DNA of 64,000 nt from Prosthecomicrobium sp. N25 (GCF_037203705.1 NZ_JBBCAT010000001.1:1957418-2021417), one strand, 5' to 3'. Numbered from the stretch's first letter, positions 34,321 to 44,037 are shown. The notes: generated by a model from the sequence alone, not told the origin. Made by a program: numbers and translations.

Positions 34321-35591
34321 GCCGGCCCCGGCCCCGGCGCGACCGCCTCTGTCCGCTCGGCCCCGGCCGCCGGCGTCCGCGCGGCCTTGGTCCGGTTCGC
34401 ATAGGCCGAGAACCCGGTCATCACCCCGAGCAGGAAGATCCCGCCCCCCGCGAGCGCCGCCGAGAGCCCGAGGGCATGGCCGAGGAGCCCGAACAGGGCT
34501 GGGCTGAGGATCTGGGCGAAGCGGTTGGCGAGCAGTCTCAGCCCCATCAGCTTGCCGCGCTCGCCCTCGCCGACGGCATCCACCATGACCATGATGCTGA
34601 CCGGCAGGTTGACCCCGACCGCGCCGCCCATGACGGTGACGACAAGCAGCATCGGCACCACGTGCTGGCCCGCGAGCGGCGTCACCGCCACGCAGGCCGC
34701 GGCCGTGAAGCCGGCGACGGTCAGGATGTGCTCCGGCGCCATCCGGTTCATGAGACCGCCGAGCACGTAGCGGGTCAGCATGGCCGAGAGCCCGTTCATG
34801 GCGAGCGCCGTGGAGATGATCAGGGTCGTGAAGCCGACAGAGTCCATGTAGAGCGGCAGAAAGCCGTTATAGAGCGACTGGATGTACATGATCAGGAACG
34901 TCGCCGTCAGCCCGAATTGCACCGGCCGGTGACGGGTCAGGTCGATCCCCTTCTTGTAGCTCTTCAGGACGCCGGCGGGACTGATCATGCTGCGGAGGTC
35001 GAGGTCGGCCTCCTCCGGCTTCGGATGCGCGTAGCTCCGGCCCATCCAGACGAGCGCGACCATCAGCCCGGCTGACGACAGGGCCGCCGCCATGAAGGCC
35101 GCCCGGTAGCCGTCCATCGGTACGGGAAAGAGCGAGGCGACCAGGCCGCCGATGAGTGGCCCCAGCATGCCGCCGCCGGACATCCACATGGAGTAGCGCT
35201 GGATGTATTCGTTGCGGATCGCCTGGTCGCCCGTCGAGACGAGCACCTGGAAGGACGACGCCATGATGATGATGCTGGACCCCAGGAAGAACTGCGAGAG
35301 GATCAGCGACACGAGGCTTGACGCGGTGGCGTTGAGGACGAGCGAGGTCAGCAGGCAGGCGTTTCCGACCACGAGCATCTTCATCGGCCCGATCGTGTCG
35401 ATCAGCTGGCCCGACGGCATGGCGATGAAGATCGGCAGCACGGCCCGCAACGTGACGAGCAGGCCGATCGTCAGCGTCGACGCCCCGAGCTCCTGCGCAT
35501 AGAGCGCGAAGAACTGCCCGGCGAGCCCGGTGATCGTGAAGAACAGGCCGCCGCCCAGGACCCCGAACCGGCGGAACCGGTCATCCTGCAT
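34317..35591 (-). CDS. MFS transporter 2
   Basis: A 424-residue major-facilitator protein, 12 predicted helices, unrelated in detail to its neighbour. Segments FIAMPSGQLIDTIGPMKML (after helix 2) and GERGKLMGLRLLANRFAQILSP are visible. It begins 11 bp inside the end of the double ATPase gene and ends overlapping MFS gene 1. Both overlaps suggest coupled translation. The substrate is unknown; the operon context suggests a metabolite of the same amide pathway. Confidence 0.87.
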   Translation of the reverse strand: MQDDRFRRFGVLGGGLFFTITGLAGQFFALYAQELGASTLTIGLLVTLRAVLPIFIAMPSGQLIDTIGPMKMLVVGNACLLTSLVLNATASSLVSLILSQFFLGSSIIIMASSFQVLVSTGDQAIRNEYIQRYSMWMSGGGMLGPLIGGLVASLFPVPMDGYRAAFMAAALSSAGLMVALVWMGRSYAHPKPEEADLDLRSMISPAGVLKSYKKGIDLTRHRPVQFGLTATFLIMYIQSLYNGFLPLYMDSVGFTTLIISTALAMNGLSAMLTRYVLGGLMNRMAPEHILTVAGFTAAACVAVTPLAGQHVVPMLLVVTVMGGAVGVNLPVSIMVMVDAVGEGERGKLMGLRLLANRFAQILSPALFGLLGHALGLSAALAGGGIFLLGVMTGFSAYANRTKAARTPAAGAERTEAVAPGPGPA

Positions 35592-37569
35592 GATGGCACG
35601 CCTCCAGGCGGTCGCCGGCGCGGCTCTTGAGGACGGGCTTGTCGGTCCGGCACAGCGCGGTGGCCTTCGGGCAGCGCGACGCGAAGGCGCAGCCGGGCGG
35701 GATGGCGAGCGGGCTCGGCAGTTCGCCGGCGATCACCTGGATGGTCCGGTCGGCCTCGGCCTCCGGGTCCAGCACCGGCACGGCATCGAGCAGGGCGCGG
35801 GTGTAGGGATGCGCCGGCGCGGAGAAGACCGCCTCGGCCGGCCCGTATTCGACGACCTCGCCCAGGTACATGACGGCGATCCAGTCCGAGATGTAGCGGA
35901 CCGTCGAGAGGTCGTGCGAGATGAACACGAAGCTGACGCCGAGCTCCGCCTTCAGGTCGGACAGGAGGTTGATGATCTGCGCCCTGACCGACACGTCGAG
36001 CGCCGAGGTCGGCTCGTCGGCGACCACCACGGACGGGTTGAGGGCGAGAGCGCGGGCGACCGCGATGCGCTGCCGCTGCCCGCCGGACAACTGGTTCGGG
36101 TAGCGCTCCAGATAGCTCTCCTCGAGCCCGACCTGGCGGATCAGGCCGCGCACCGCCTCGGCCCGTTCCGCCCGGTTGCCGCGGCGTGCCACGACCAGCG
36201 GCTCCTCGATGATGTCGAAGACGCGCATCTTCGGATTGAACGAGGAATAGGGGTCCTGGAAGACCATCTGTCCCGTTCCGGCGATGAAGATGTCGCCGCT
36301 CGTCGGCTCGTCGAGCGCCAGGAGCAGCCGGGCGACCGTGCTCTTGCCGCAGCCGCTCTCGCCCACGATACCGAGAGTCTCGCCCCGCCGCACCCGGAGA
36401 CTGACGCCATTGACCGCCTTGACGACCGGCGGCTTCACCCAGGGGAGCAGCGACGATCCGACGAAGTGCTTCGTGAGATTGTTGATTTCGAGCACGTCCT
36501 GCTTCGGCAGGCTCTTCCAGGCCGGCGGCTCGGCCTGCGCCTGCGCGGGGCCCGCGACGGGCGCCTCCGGCAGGTCCCCGAGGCCGTTCGGCAGAAGGCA
36601 GGCGGCGCTGTGCAGCGGCCCGCGCGGCGCGAGTGCCGGCACGGCCTCCGCGCAGCGCGCCTCGGCGGCGGGGCAGCGCTCCTTGAAGGCGCAGCCGGCG
36701 ACCGGCATGCGCATGTCCGGCGGGAAGCCCGGGATCTGCGCCAGCCGCTCGCGCGCCCCGCCCGACACCCGCGGGACGGTCCTGAGCAGGCTCTGCGTGT
36801 AGGGATGCTTCGGCCGCCCGAAGACCGCCGCGGTCGGACCCGTCTCGACGATCCGGCCCGCATACATCACCGCCACCGAGCGGGCGAAGCGCGACACCAG
36901 CCCGAGGTCGTGGGTGATGAACAGCATGGCGGTGCCGGTCTCTGCCGTCAGCCGCTTCAGGAGCTCGACGATCTGCGCCTGGATGGTGACGTCGAGCGCC
37001 GTCGTCGGCTCGTCGGCGATGATGAGCCGCGGGTTGCACGAGAGCGCCATGGCGATCATCACCCGCTGCCGCATGCCGCCGCTCATCTCGAACGGGAAGG
37101 CGTCGATGCGGCGGCCCGCGTCCGGGATGCCGACCTTGTCGAGCCACCCGATCGCCGCGTCCCGAGCGGCCTTCTCCTTGAGCTTGAGGTGGCGGGCGAT
37201 CGGCGGCACCATCTGATCGGCGACCCGCATCACCGGGTCGAGTGACGACATCGGGTCCTGGAAGATCGTGCCGACCCTGGCGCCGCGGATCTCGTTGAGG
37301 CGCCGTTCCGAGGCCTTCAGCAGGTTCTCGCCGTCGAGCCAGACCTCGCCGCCGGCCACGTGCCCGGGATGGGCGAGCAGCCGGATCAGCGACATCGCCA
37401 TGGCGCTCTTGCCCGACCCGCTCTCCCCGACGATCGCCATCCGCTCGCCCGGCCGCAGCGTGAAGGAGACGCCGTTGACCGCCTTGACCACGCCGGTCTC
37501 AGTGCGGAACTCGGTCCGGAGATCGCGGACGTCCAGCACGGTGTCGGTGACGGGTCTCGCATACGTCAT
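35581..37569 (-). CDS. Fused double ATP-binding protein of a peptide ABC transporter (DppD-DppF)
   Basis: A 662-residue chain with two complete oligopeptide-type ATPases. Domain 1 has Walker A GESGSGKS (48-55), a modified signature MSGGMRQR, and ends with GCAFKERCPAAEARC. Domain 2 has [17 protein letters not shown] and GCAFASRCPKATALC. A proline- and alanine-rich linker joins them (about residues 345-370). Fusion of the two partners is known in GsiA-like systems and fixes their one-to-one ratio. It works with the two permeases upstream (22 bp gap). Start ATG 37569 fits the family length. Confidence 0.92.
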   Translation of the reverse strand: MTYARPVTDTVLDVRDLRTEFRTETGVVKAVNGVSFTLRPGERMAIVGESGSGKSAMAMSLIRLLAHPGHVAGGEVWLDGENLLKASERRLNEIRGARVGTIFQDPMSSLDPVMRVADQMVPPIARHLKLKEKAARDAAIGWLDKVGIPDAGRRIDAFPFEMSGGMRQRVMIAMALSCNPRLIIADEPTTALDVTIQAQIVELLKRLTAETGTAMLFITHDLGLVSRFARSVAVMYAGRIVETGPTAAVFGRPKHPYTQSLLRTVPRVSGGARERLAQIPGFPPDMRMPVAGCAFKERCPAAEARCAEAVPALAPRGPLHSAACLLPNGLGDLPEAPVAGPAQAQAEPPAWKSLPKQDVLEINNLTKHFVGSSLLPWVKPPVVKAVNGVSLRVRRGETLGIVGESGCGKSTVARLLLALDEPTSGDIFIAGTGQMVFQDPYSSFNPKMRVFDIIEEPLVVARRGNRAERAEAVRGLIRQVGLEESYLERYPNQLSGGQRQRIAVARALALNPSVVVADEPTSALDVSVRAQIINLLSDLKAELGVSFVFISHDLSTVRYISDWIAVMYLGEVVEYGPAEAVFSAPAHPYTRALLDAVPVLDPEAEADRTIQVIAGELPSPLAIPPGCAFASRCPKATALCRTDKPVLKSRAGDRLEACHHAG

Positions 37570-37591
37570 GGCTTGGCTCCGCTTTGCGCCG

Positions 37592-38566
37592 TCATTGGCG
37601 CGAGCGCGGATCGAGCACCTCGCGGATGCCGTCCGACAGGAAATGGAGGCTGAAGGCGATGAGCAGGATGACGAGGCCGGGCAGGGTGGAGATCCACCAG
37701 GCCTGCTCCAGGTAGGTCTGGCCGTCCCGGATCAGGTTTCCGAGCGAGGGCTCGGGCGGCATGATGCCGAGGCCGAGGAAGCTGAGGCTCGCCTCCACCA
37801 GGATCGCGTTCGCGGCCGCGATGCTGGCCGCCACCAGGAGCGGCGCGATCGTGTTGGGCACGATGTGGCGCGTCAGGATCCAGCGCTGGGAGGCCTTCAC
37901 GGTGCGCGCCGCGTCGATGTAGGCGCGCGTCCGCAGGCTCAGCACCAGGGACCGCTGCAGACGCACGAAACGAGGGATGTCGGCGAGCGAGATCGCCATG
38001 ATGACCGGCACGATTCCGGTCCCGATGGTCGACACGAGGCCGATGGCGAGGAGGAGCGAAGGGAAAGCGAGGAAGATGTCGACGACCGTCATGATCGCCC
38101 GGTCGACGACCTTCCCGAAGAAGCCCGAGATCGTGCCCAGCACCACGCCGAAGACCAGGGACACCGTGGCGACGCTGAAGCCGACCAGCAGGGACATCTT
38201 CACGCCCTCGAGCGTGCGGCTGAGCACGTCGCGGCCCATGCGGTCGGTCCCGAACGGGAAGGTTAGCGACGGCGGCTTCATCATGGCGCGCAGGTTGGTC
38301 TGCAGCGGGGCCTGGAGGGGCAGCCAGGGGAGGAGGATGACCAGGAGCAGGATCGGCACCAGGATGGCGAGCGCGACCTGCGTGCGTCGGTTCGCCAGGA
38401 TTGCCTTAAGCGTCCGCAGCCGGGGTGCCCCGCGCGGGACGGGCCCGGAGCTCCTAGGCGTCTCGGGAACGCCGGCCGGGCCGCCCGTCATGGCCGTCGC
38501 GGGGCGGCGGGCCGGGGGGGCGTCGCCGGCCGGAGGCGCGCGGTCGAGGGATACGGCGTCCGTCAT
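37592..38566 (-). CDS. Peptide-type ABC transporter permease, DppC type
   Basis: A 324-residue inner-membrane permease. The first 60 residues are proline-rich and cytoplasmic, longer than usual. FPFGTDRMGRDVLSRTLEGVK is the conserved loop and ARTVKASQRWILTRHIVPN the coupling loop. It precedes the fused ATPase gene and follows its DppB partner by 13 bp. Channel subunit of the second peptide-type importer. Confidence 0.91.
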   Translation of the reverse strand: MTDAVSLDRAPPAGDAPPARRPATAMTGGPAGVPETPRSSGPVPRGAPRLRTLKAILANRRTQVALAILVPILLLVILLPWLPLQAPLQTNLRAMMKPPSLTFPFGTDRMGRDVLSRTLEGVKMSLLVGFSVATVSLVFGVVLGTISGFFGKVVDRAIMTVVDIFLAFPSLLLAIGLVSTIGTGIVPVIMAISLADIPRFVRLQRSLVLSLRTRAYIDAARTVKASQRWILTRHIVPNTIAPLLVAASIAAANAILVEASLSFLGLGIMPPEPSLGNLIRDGQTYLEQAWWISTLPGLVILLIAFSLHFLSDGIREVLDPRSRQ

Positions 38567-38579
38567 GGTTCGCGTCCCG

Positions 38580-39527
38580 TCAGAACGTCACCCGCGGATC
38601 GAGCTTGCGATAGACGAGGTCAGTCGCGAAGTTGATCGTCACGAAGATGAGGGCGTAGAAGATGATCAGGTTCTGCACCATCTGGTAGTCGCGGCTGTTG
38701 ATGCCGTTGACCAGGAGGCTGCCGATCCCAGGGATGTTGAAGATGAACTCGACGATGACCGTGCCGTTGAGGAGGCTGCCGAAGCTCAGGCCCACCACGG
38801 TGACGATCGGCAGCGCCGCGTTCTTGAGCGCGTGGCGGAACAGCACCCGGAGTTCCGACCAGCCGAGCGAGCGGGCCGTGCGGATGTAGTCCTCGCCCAG
38901 GACCTCCAGCACCGACGTGCGCGTGATCCGCGCCATGGTGGCGATCTGGGTCACGGAGAGGACCAGGACCGGCAGGGCGATCCGCTTCAGGAAGTTCGCC
39001 GGGTCGGCGATGTCGACGTCGCCGCTCGCCGGGAAGAGCTTCAGCGTCAGCGAGAAGAAGAGCAGGAAGACGAGGCCCGTCCAGAAACCGGGCATCAGGT
39101 CGAGCACCATCGCGGCGCCGGTGATCAGGTTGTCGAGCGCCCGCCGGCCCTTGTGCGCCATGAAGGCGGCGAGCGTCCCGAGCGGGATCGCGACCGCGAC
39201 CGTCAGCACGATGGTCGAGAAGGCGATCGACAGGGTGATCGGCATGGCGCTCCGCATCAGCCCGGCGACCGAGAGCCCGGTCGTGATCGTCTCGCCGAAG
39301 TCGAACACCGCCAGCGCCCGCAGGTAGTCGAAATATTGGACGATCAGGGGCTTGGTCAGGCCCATCTGCTCGCGCAGCCGCTGCAGCGCCTCGCCCGAGA
39401 GCGTGTCCCCGGCCATGGCCGAGGCCGCGTCGCCCGGAATGAGGCGGAGCGTGAAGAACACCAGCGTCACCACGCCGAAGGTCGTCACGACGAGCTGCAG
39501 GGCCTTCTTCACGACGTAGGCCAGCAT
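38580..39527 (-). CDS. Peptide-type ABC transporter permease, DppB type
   Basis: A 315-residue inner-membrane permease with MLAYVVKKALQLVVTTFGVV as first helix, a QMGLTKPLIVQYFDYL periplasmic segment and the coupling loop ARSLGWSELRVLFRHALKN. It starts 16 bp after the binding protein gene and forms the membrane channel with the DppC-type partner. Ordinary length. Confidence 0.92.
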   Translation of the reverse strand: MLAYVVKKALQLVVTTFGVVTLVFFTLRLIPGDAASAMAGDTLSGEALQRLREQMGLTKPLIVQYFDYLRALAVFDFGETITTGLSVAGLMRSAMPITLSIAFSTIVLTVAVAIPLGTLAAFMAHKGRRALDNLITGAAMVLDLMPGFWTGLVFLLFFSLTLKLFPASGDVDIADPANFLKRIALPVLVLSVTQIATMARITRTSVLEVLGEDYIRTARSLGWSELRVLFRHALKNAALPIVTVVGLSFGSLLNGTVIVEFIFNIPGIGSLLVNGINSRDYQMVQNLIIFYALIFVTINFATDLVYRKLDPRVTF

Positions 39528-39543
39528 GGCCGTGGCCCCTCGC

Positions 39544-41082
39544 TCACTTCACGTCGACTTCGTAGAAATTGACTTGCGCCAGGTAGTTGATCTTGACGCC
39601 GGTCACCTTCTGCTTGCTCGGCCAGATCACGTTGTTGGCGTATTGCGGCATGTAGTAGAGGTCCGTCATGGCGATCTTCTGGACCTCGGCGTACATCGCC
39701 TTGCGCTTCTTCGGATCGACCTCGGCACGGGCGCCCTCGAGCAGGGCGGTGAGCTTCGGGTTGTCGTAGCGCGCCCCGTTCAGGCCCTTGGGCGAGATGT
39801 TGCTCGGGTGCAGGTAGCTGAACAGGATCATGTCCGGGTTGACGGCCGGCAGCAGCCGCGTCGCCGTCTCGAAGTCGCCGGCGTTGCGCCGCTGGTTGAA
39901 GGTCGGCGTGTCGACCAGCTCCATCTTCATGGTGACGCCGACCTGGGCCAGGTAGTCGATCTCGAACTGCTGCAGCTCGGTGACGCCCTGCGCGGAGGTG
40001 CTGAGCTGCTTGATCGTCAGGCCCTTGGCGTAGCCCGCCTCGGCGAGCAGCTTCTTGGCCTTCTCGGGATCGTACTTGTACTTCGGGATGTCGTCCGAAT
40101 AGACGTCCATCCAGGGCATCAGCATCGAATAGGCGGCGAACTGCAGGCTCGGCGCCACCGCCTTGTTGATCGTCTCGTAGTCGATCGCGTAGGCGAGCGC
40201 CTGCCGCACCCGCACGTCGGCGAGCGGCTTCACGGCGGTGTTGTAGACCTTCAGGGCGACCGCGTAGTTCTCGACCTTGTTCATCTTGAAGCCCTCCTTC
40301 TGGAGGGTGGCGAGATGCTCCTCGCGGTTCGCGCGCATCACGAGGTCGATCTCGCCGTTCCTGAGCGCGATCGTCGAGGTGTTCTCGTCCTTGATGATCT
40401 GGAACAGGATCGTGTCGATCGGCGCCGGTCCCTTGTAGTATTCCTTGTGGCTCTTCAGGATGATGCGCGCGTTCACGTCGATGAAGTCGAGCGCATAGGG
40501 ACCGGTTCCGACCGGGTTCCAGCGCACCTTGTCGCCCGCGTCCTCGATCGCCTTCTTGTTGACGATCTGGCCCTGGTGGTAGTTGGCGACCTGATGCAGG
40601 AAGTTGCCGTCCGGCGACTTCAGCTCGATCAGCACGGTGTAGGGATCCGGCGCCTCGATCTTGGCGATGTTGGCGAGCTCGGCGGCGTAGGGCGACGCGG
40701 TCTTCGGATCGCGGATTCGGCCGTAGCTGTAGAGCACGTCGGCGGCCGTGAACTCGCCGTAGCCCTTCTGCCACTTCACCCCTTTGCGCAGGTTAAACTT
40801 CCAGTGGAGGTTGTCCTCCGTCTCCCAGGACTCGGCGAGGTCGGGGATGATCTTGCCCGTCGCGCCGTCGTAGGTGGTCAGCCCACTGAAGATGTTGAAC
40901 GCAATGTTCTCGTTCTCGATGCGGAAGATGCTGGCCGGGTCGAAGCCCGCCGGATCGTCGTAGAAGCGCACCTTCAGCGTCTTCTCCTGGGCGGCCGCCG
41001 GGCCGGGCGCCGCGGCGGCGAAGCCGAGGAGCGCCGCGCCCGCGGCGAGGAGGGACAGGACCTGGCGCCTGGAGATTGTCAT
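39544..41082 (-). CDS. Peptide-type ABC substrate-binding protein (family 5), Tat-like signal
   Basis: A 512-residue periplasmic protein of SBP family 5. The leader MTISRRQVLSLLAAGAALLG has two arginines in Tat-like spacing and ends at APGPAAA. The core blocks WETEDNLHWKFNLRKGVKW and DVRVRQALAYAIDYETINKA are typical. It is the selectivity subunit of the importer in the amidohydrolase operon, so its ligand is likely the amide or ureide that the hydrolases act on. It lies 100 bp after hydrolase D, the largest gap in the operon. Confidence 0.92.
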   Translation of the reverse strand: MTISRRQVLSLLAAGAALLGFAAAAPGPAAAQEKTLKVRFYDDPAGFDPASIFRIENENIAFNIFSGLTTYDGATGKIIPDLAESWETEDNLHWKFNLRKGVKWQKGYGEFTAADVLYSYGRIRDPKTASPYAAELANIAKIEAPDPYTVLIELKSPDGNFLHQVANYHQGQIVNKKAIEDAGDKVRWNPVGTGPYALDFIDVNARIILKSHKEYYKGPAPIDTILFQIIKDENTSTIALRNGEIDLVMRANREEHLATLQKEGFKMNKVENYAVALKVYNTAVKPLADVRVRQALAYAIDYETINKAVAPSLQFAAYSMLMPWMDVYSDDIPKYKYDPEKAKKLLAEAGYAKGLTIKQLSTSAQGVTELQQFEIDYLAQVGVTMKMELVDTPTFNQRRNAGDFETATRLLPAVNPDMILFSYLHPSNISPKGLNGARYDNPKLTALLEGARAEVDPKKRKAMYAEVQKIAMTDLYYMPQYANNVIWPSKQKVTGVKINYLAQVNFYEVDVK

Positions 41083-41182
41083 CGGTCGACCTCTTGGGAA
41101 GGCGGGGACGGGGCGCGCGGGCGCGCCGGCAGGAAGAGGCCGGCGGCACCCACGCGCCGCCGGAGGATGGAGAGGCCTCGGT

Positions 41183-41866
41183 TCAGCGCGCCTTGCTGCG
41201 CAGGTAGTCCTTGGCCATGTCGAGCGTGATCACGTCGGCGTACTTCTGGTGCATGTCGTAGAGGTTCATGAAGTGCGACGCCTCCGTGCGGTCGAAGACG
41301 CATTCGCTCACGACGCCCATCCGGAACCGGTTCGTCGCCCCGTCCACCACGGTCGCGCGCACGCAGCCGCTCGTCGTCTCGCCGCAGCAGATCAGCGTGT
41401 CGATGCCGAGGCTGGTCAGGTGGAAGGCGAGCGGCGTGCCCTGGAAGCCGCTCGGCGCGGTCTTCTCGATCACCACCTCGCCCTCGACCGGGGCCACCTC
41501 GGCGACGATCTCCATGCCCTTCTTGCGCATTTCGGGCGAGAGCTTCGAGGGTTCGCGGTGCCGGTGCACCCAGGGCGCGATGTTGGTGTCGAGCCCCTTG
41601 ATGTGGACGACCGGGATGCCGGCCTTGCGCGCCACCGCGAGGAGCTCGGCCGTCTTGTCGACCGCCTCCCAGCCCTCGAGGCCCGTGCTGCTCGGCCACA
41701 TCTTCATGGACTCGAAGATGGGCTCCCGCTTCAGCCCGAGGACGCTGTAGTAGATGTCGATCAGCAGCAGCGCCGGCCGGCCGCCGAAGCCGAACAGGGC
41801 CTTCTTGCCCCACTGCTCGTCGTGCTTCCTGTCGCGCTCGCTCAGATAGCTTTCCCAGCCGTACAT
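41183..41866 (-). CDS. Isochorismatase-family cysteine hydrolase D
   Basis: A 227-residue hydrolase with triad Asp37 (LLLIDIYY), Lys135 (EVVIEKTAPS) and Cys168 (CGETTSGCVRA). It has the WESYLSERDR start shared with paralogs B and C but is shorter and differs between residues 90 and 120, where the substrate pocket is formed in relatives. It is the first gene of the ten-gene operon and faces the amidase gene across 590 bp. The start ATG 41866 is chosen by paralogy; the open frame to 42103 is in the promoter region. Amidohydrolase activity is inferred from the family. Confidence 0.87.
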   Translation of the reverse strand: MYGWESYLSERDRKHDEQWGKKALFGFGGRPALLLIDIYYSVLGLKREPIFESMKMWPSSTGLEGWEAVDKTAELLAVARKAGIPVVHIKGLDTNIAPWVHRHREPSKLSPEMRKKGMEIVAEVAPVEGEVVIEKTAPSGFQGTPLAFHLTSLGIDTLICCGETTSGCVRATVVDGATNRFRMGVVSECVFDRTEASHFMNLYDMHQKYADVITLDMAKDYLRSKAR

Positions 41867-42456
41867 CCCGCATCTCCCTGGTCGACCGATGGCAAAAGTC
41901 TCCGGCGGTCGCATGCGGGTCCATGAATTGCTTCGGGCCCGCCGCCAACCGTCCGTAGACCGGGTCGCTGCGTCATCAGCAATCGGCGTGCCATCTGATC
42001 CACTGGGCCTGACGATAAGCTTTCTGCAGGAATTCCGTTGCGGGAGGAGTCGGGTATGGGACGCGGATGCACAGTCGATACACAGATCACTAAAATTGTG
42101 CACAAAAAATGGGTTCCAGCAGCTTCTGATAATGGAAAAAGCGATGATTTGGATACAAAACTGCGGAGACGGTCTGATTGGCGTCGCCTAATTCCACGGC
42201 AAACCGCCCCCCGGCACGAGGCGGCAATCTCGATAGAACAGTGGGATGGCTCCACAAACGCACCTTCCGGCCGCGCCCCGTACGCGTCAGGGCGATCGTA
42301 TCCAAGACAGGGACAGTCTGGTGATGGGTGCCGGAACCCGATCCCGGCCACCTGCACGTGGCGCGATGTTTGCTTTCCCCGCCGGCATCCCCGCCGGGCC
42401 CCCGGCGCGCCTGACCGCGTGCCGAGGCCCGGGACCCAAGCCCCGCGAGGAACGCC
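41867..42456. promoter_or_regulatory. 590-bp divergent promoter region
   Basis: No credible gene is seen. The middle part (about 42040-42190) is much less GC-rich than the rest of the window, as expected for a promoter region serving hydrolase D to the left and the amidase to the right. It contains the perfect palindrome TTGTGCACAA (42096-42105). Short open frames here have no recognisable protein. Confidence 0.6.
42096..42105. promoter_or_regulatory. Palindrome TTGTGCACAA, candidate operator
   Basis: A perfect 10-bp palindrome inside the AT-richer part of the divergent promoter region, flanked by AAA on the left and AAAAA on the right. Such a site suits a dimeric regulator, but no regulator gene is next to it. 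Confidence 0.4.
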
Positions 42457-43962
42457 ATGACGACGAGAACGGACTTTTCCGAGATCACCATTTCGCGCCT
42501 GATCGCCGGCTACGAGGCGGGCGAGTGGACCGCCGCCGAGGTGGTGGCCTGGTATCTGGACCGGATCCGCCGCCTAGACCGCGCCGGCCCGCGCATCAAC
42601 GCGGTGATCAGCGTGAACGCCGAGGTCGAGGCGCAAGCCGCCGAGCTCGACCGCAAGCTGAAGGAGAGCGGCCCCGTCGGTCCCCTGCACGGCGTGCCGA
42701 TCCTCGTCAAGGACCAGATCGACGTCCGCGAGATGCCGACCACCTGCGGCTCGATCCTCTTTCGCGACAACTGGCCGAAGCGCGACGCCTTTCTGATCGC
42801 GCGCCTGCGCGCCGCCGGCGCGCTCATGCTCGGCAAGACGACGCTGGGCGAGATGGGCGCCGGCGACACCCACGGGTCCCTCTTCGGCTCCACGCGCAAC
42901 GTCTACGCCGTCGACCGCACGGCCGGCGGCTCCTCCGGCGGCTCCGGCGCGGCCGTCTCGGCGAACTTCTGCACGGTGGCGCTCGGCCAGGAGGGCTTCG
43001 CCTCCATCCGTCGTCCCTCGATCTGGAACGGCGTCGTCGGCATGCGCCCGTCCGTCGGCCTCGTCAGCCGCGGCGGCGTCTATGACGGCTGGCCCTCGGT
43101 CCTCGGTTCGGTCGGCCCGATGGCGCGCACGGTCGAGGACGCCGCCCGCATCCTCGACGTGCTCGTTGGCTACGATCCGGTCGACCCGGTGACCGCCCAC
43201 GGCGTCGGCAAGCTGAAGGGCTCCTTCGTCGACGGCATCGCCCCCGGTGGCCTCCAGGGCGTCCGCCTCGGCGTGCTGCGCACCTCGATCGGTGTCGACG
43301 CGGAGCCGGACTCCGAGGATTTCAAGCGCGTGCGGGCCGTCTTCGACGCCAGCCTTGGCGCCCTCACGGCGGCCGGCGCCACGCTGGTCGATCCGATCGA
43401 GATCCCTGAGCTGAAGGAACTGCTGGCCTTGCGCGCGGGCCATCCGACCCACGGTTCGGAAGCCTTCGAATACTACGTCGCGGACCTGCCGGACGCCCCC
43501 TACCGGTCGAAGGCCGATGCCATGGCCTCGCCGCAGTATCCGGGCGTCTCGCCGCAGATGAAGACCCGCTGGGCCCGCGAGGGGACGCCGGAAGCCTACG
43601 CTCGCTATCTGGAGGCCCGCGACCTCCTGATGACCCGGTTCCTCAAGGTGATGGCCGACCACGACCTGGACGCGATCGTGCACACCGCCATCGAGCACGA
43701 GCCGACGCTGATCGCCGACGGCATCAATCCGCCCTGGGTCAACCACAAGGGCGCGCCGCACATCAACACCTTCCTGGGGCCGGTGCCGACCATCGTCGTT
43801 CCGGCGGGCTACACCTCGATCGGTCTGCCGGCCGGCATCGCCTTCCTGGGCCGCCCCTACGACGACCTCGCCATGGTGCGCTACGCCTACGCCTTCGAGC
43901 AGCAGACCAAGGCCCGGCGCGTGCCGGACCTCGACGCGGCCGCGCAAGCGGCTGTCGCCTGA
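42457..43962 (+). CDS. Amidase signature family amidase
   Basis: A 501-residue amidase. The Ser-cisSer-Lys triad is complete: Lys85 in GVPILVKDQID, Ser159 in the GGSSGGS loop and the nucleophile Ser183 in GFASIRRPS. Residues before Ser183 read G-Q-E-G-F-A-S, not the more common G-T-D-x-G-G-S. The family hydrolyses linear or cyclic amides and often acts with cysteine hydrolases. It is divergent from the amidohydrolase operon and probably co-regulated. Its substrate is unknown. The start codon follows a GAGGAA-like site about 6 nt upstream. Confidence 0.9.
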   Translation: MTTRTDFSEITISRLIAGYEAGEWTAAEVVAWYLDRIRRLDRAGPRINAVISVNAEVEAQAAELDRKLKESGPVGPLHGVPILVKDQIDVREMPTTCGSILFRDNWPKRDAFLIARLRAAGALMLGKTTLGEMGAGDTHGSLFGSTRNVYAVDRTAGGSSGGSGAAVSANFCTVALGQEGFASIRRPSIWNGVVGMRPSVGLVSRGGVYDGWPSVLGSVGPMARTVEDAARILDVLVGYDPVDPVTAHGVGKLKGSFVDGIAPGGLQGVRLGVLRTSIGVDAEPDSEDFKRVRAVFDASLGALTAAGATLVDPIEIPELKELLALRAGHPTHGSEAFEYYVADLPDAPYRSKADAMASPQYPGVSPQMKTRWAREGTPEAYARYLEARDLLMTRFLKVMADHDLDAIVHTAIEHEPTLIADGINPPWVNHKGAPHINTFLGPVPTIVVPAGYTSIGLPAGIAFLGRPYDDLAMVRYAYAFEQQTKARRVPDLDAAAQAAVA

Positions 43963-44037
43963 CGGGAGGTGCGCCGCGAGGCGGGGCGGTCCTCGGACCC
44001 CGCCGCCCGCGGCGGTCCCGCGGCGATGCGCAGCCGA

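Noticed and set aside
41889-42491. Short open frames in the divergent promoter region
   Set aside because: None has a good ribosome site with a recognisable protein, and the base composition matches non-coding DNA.
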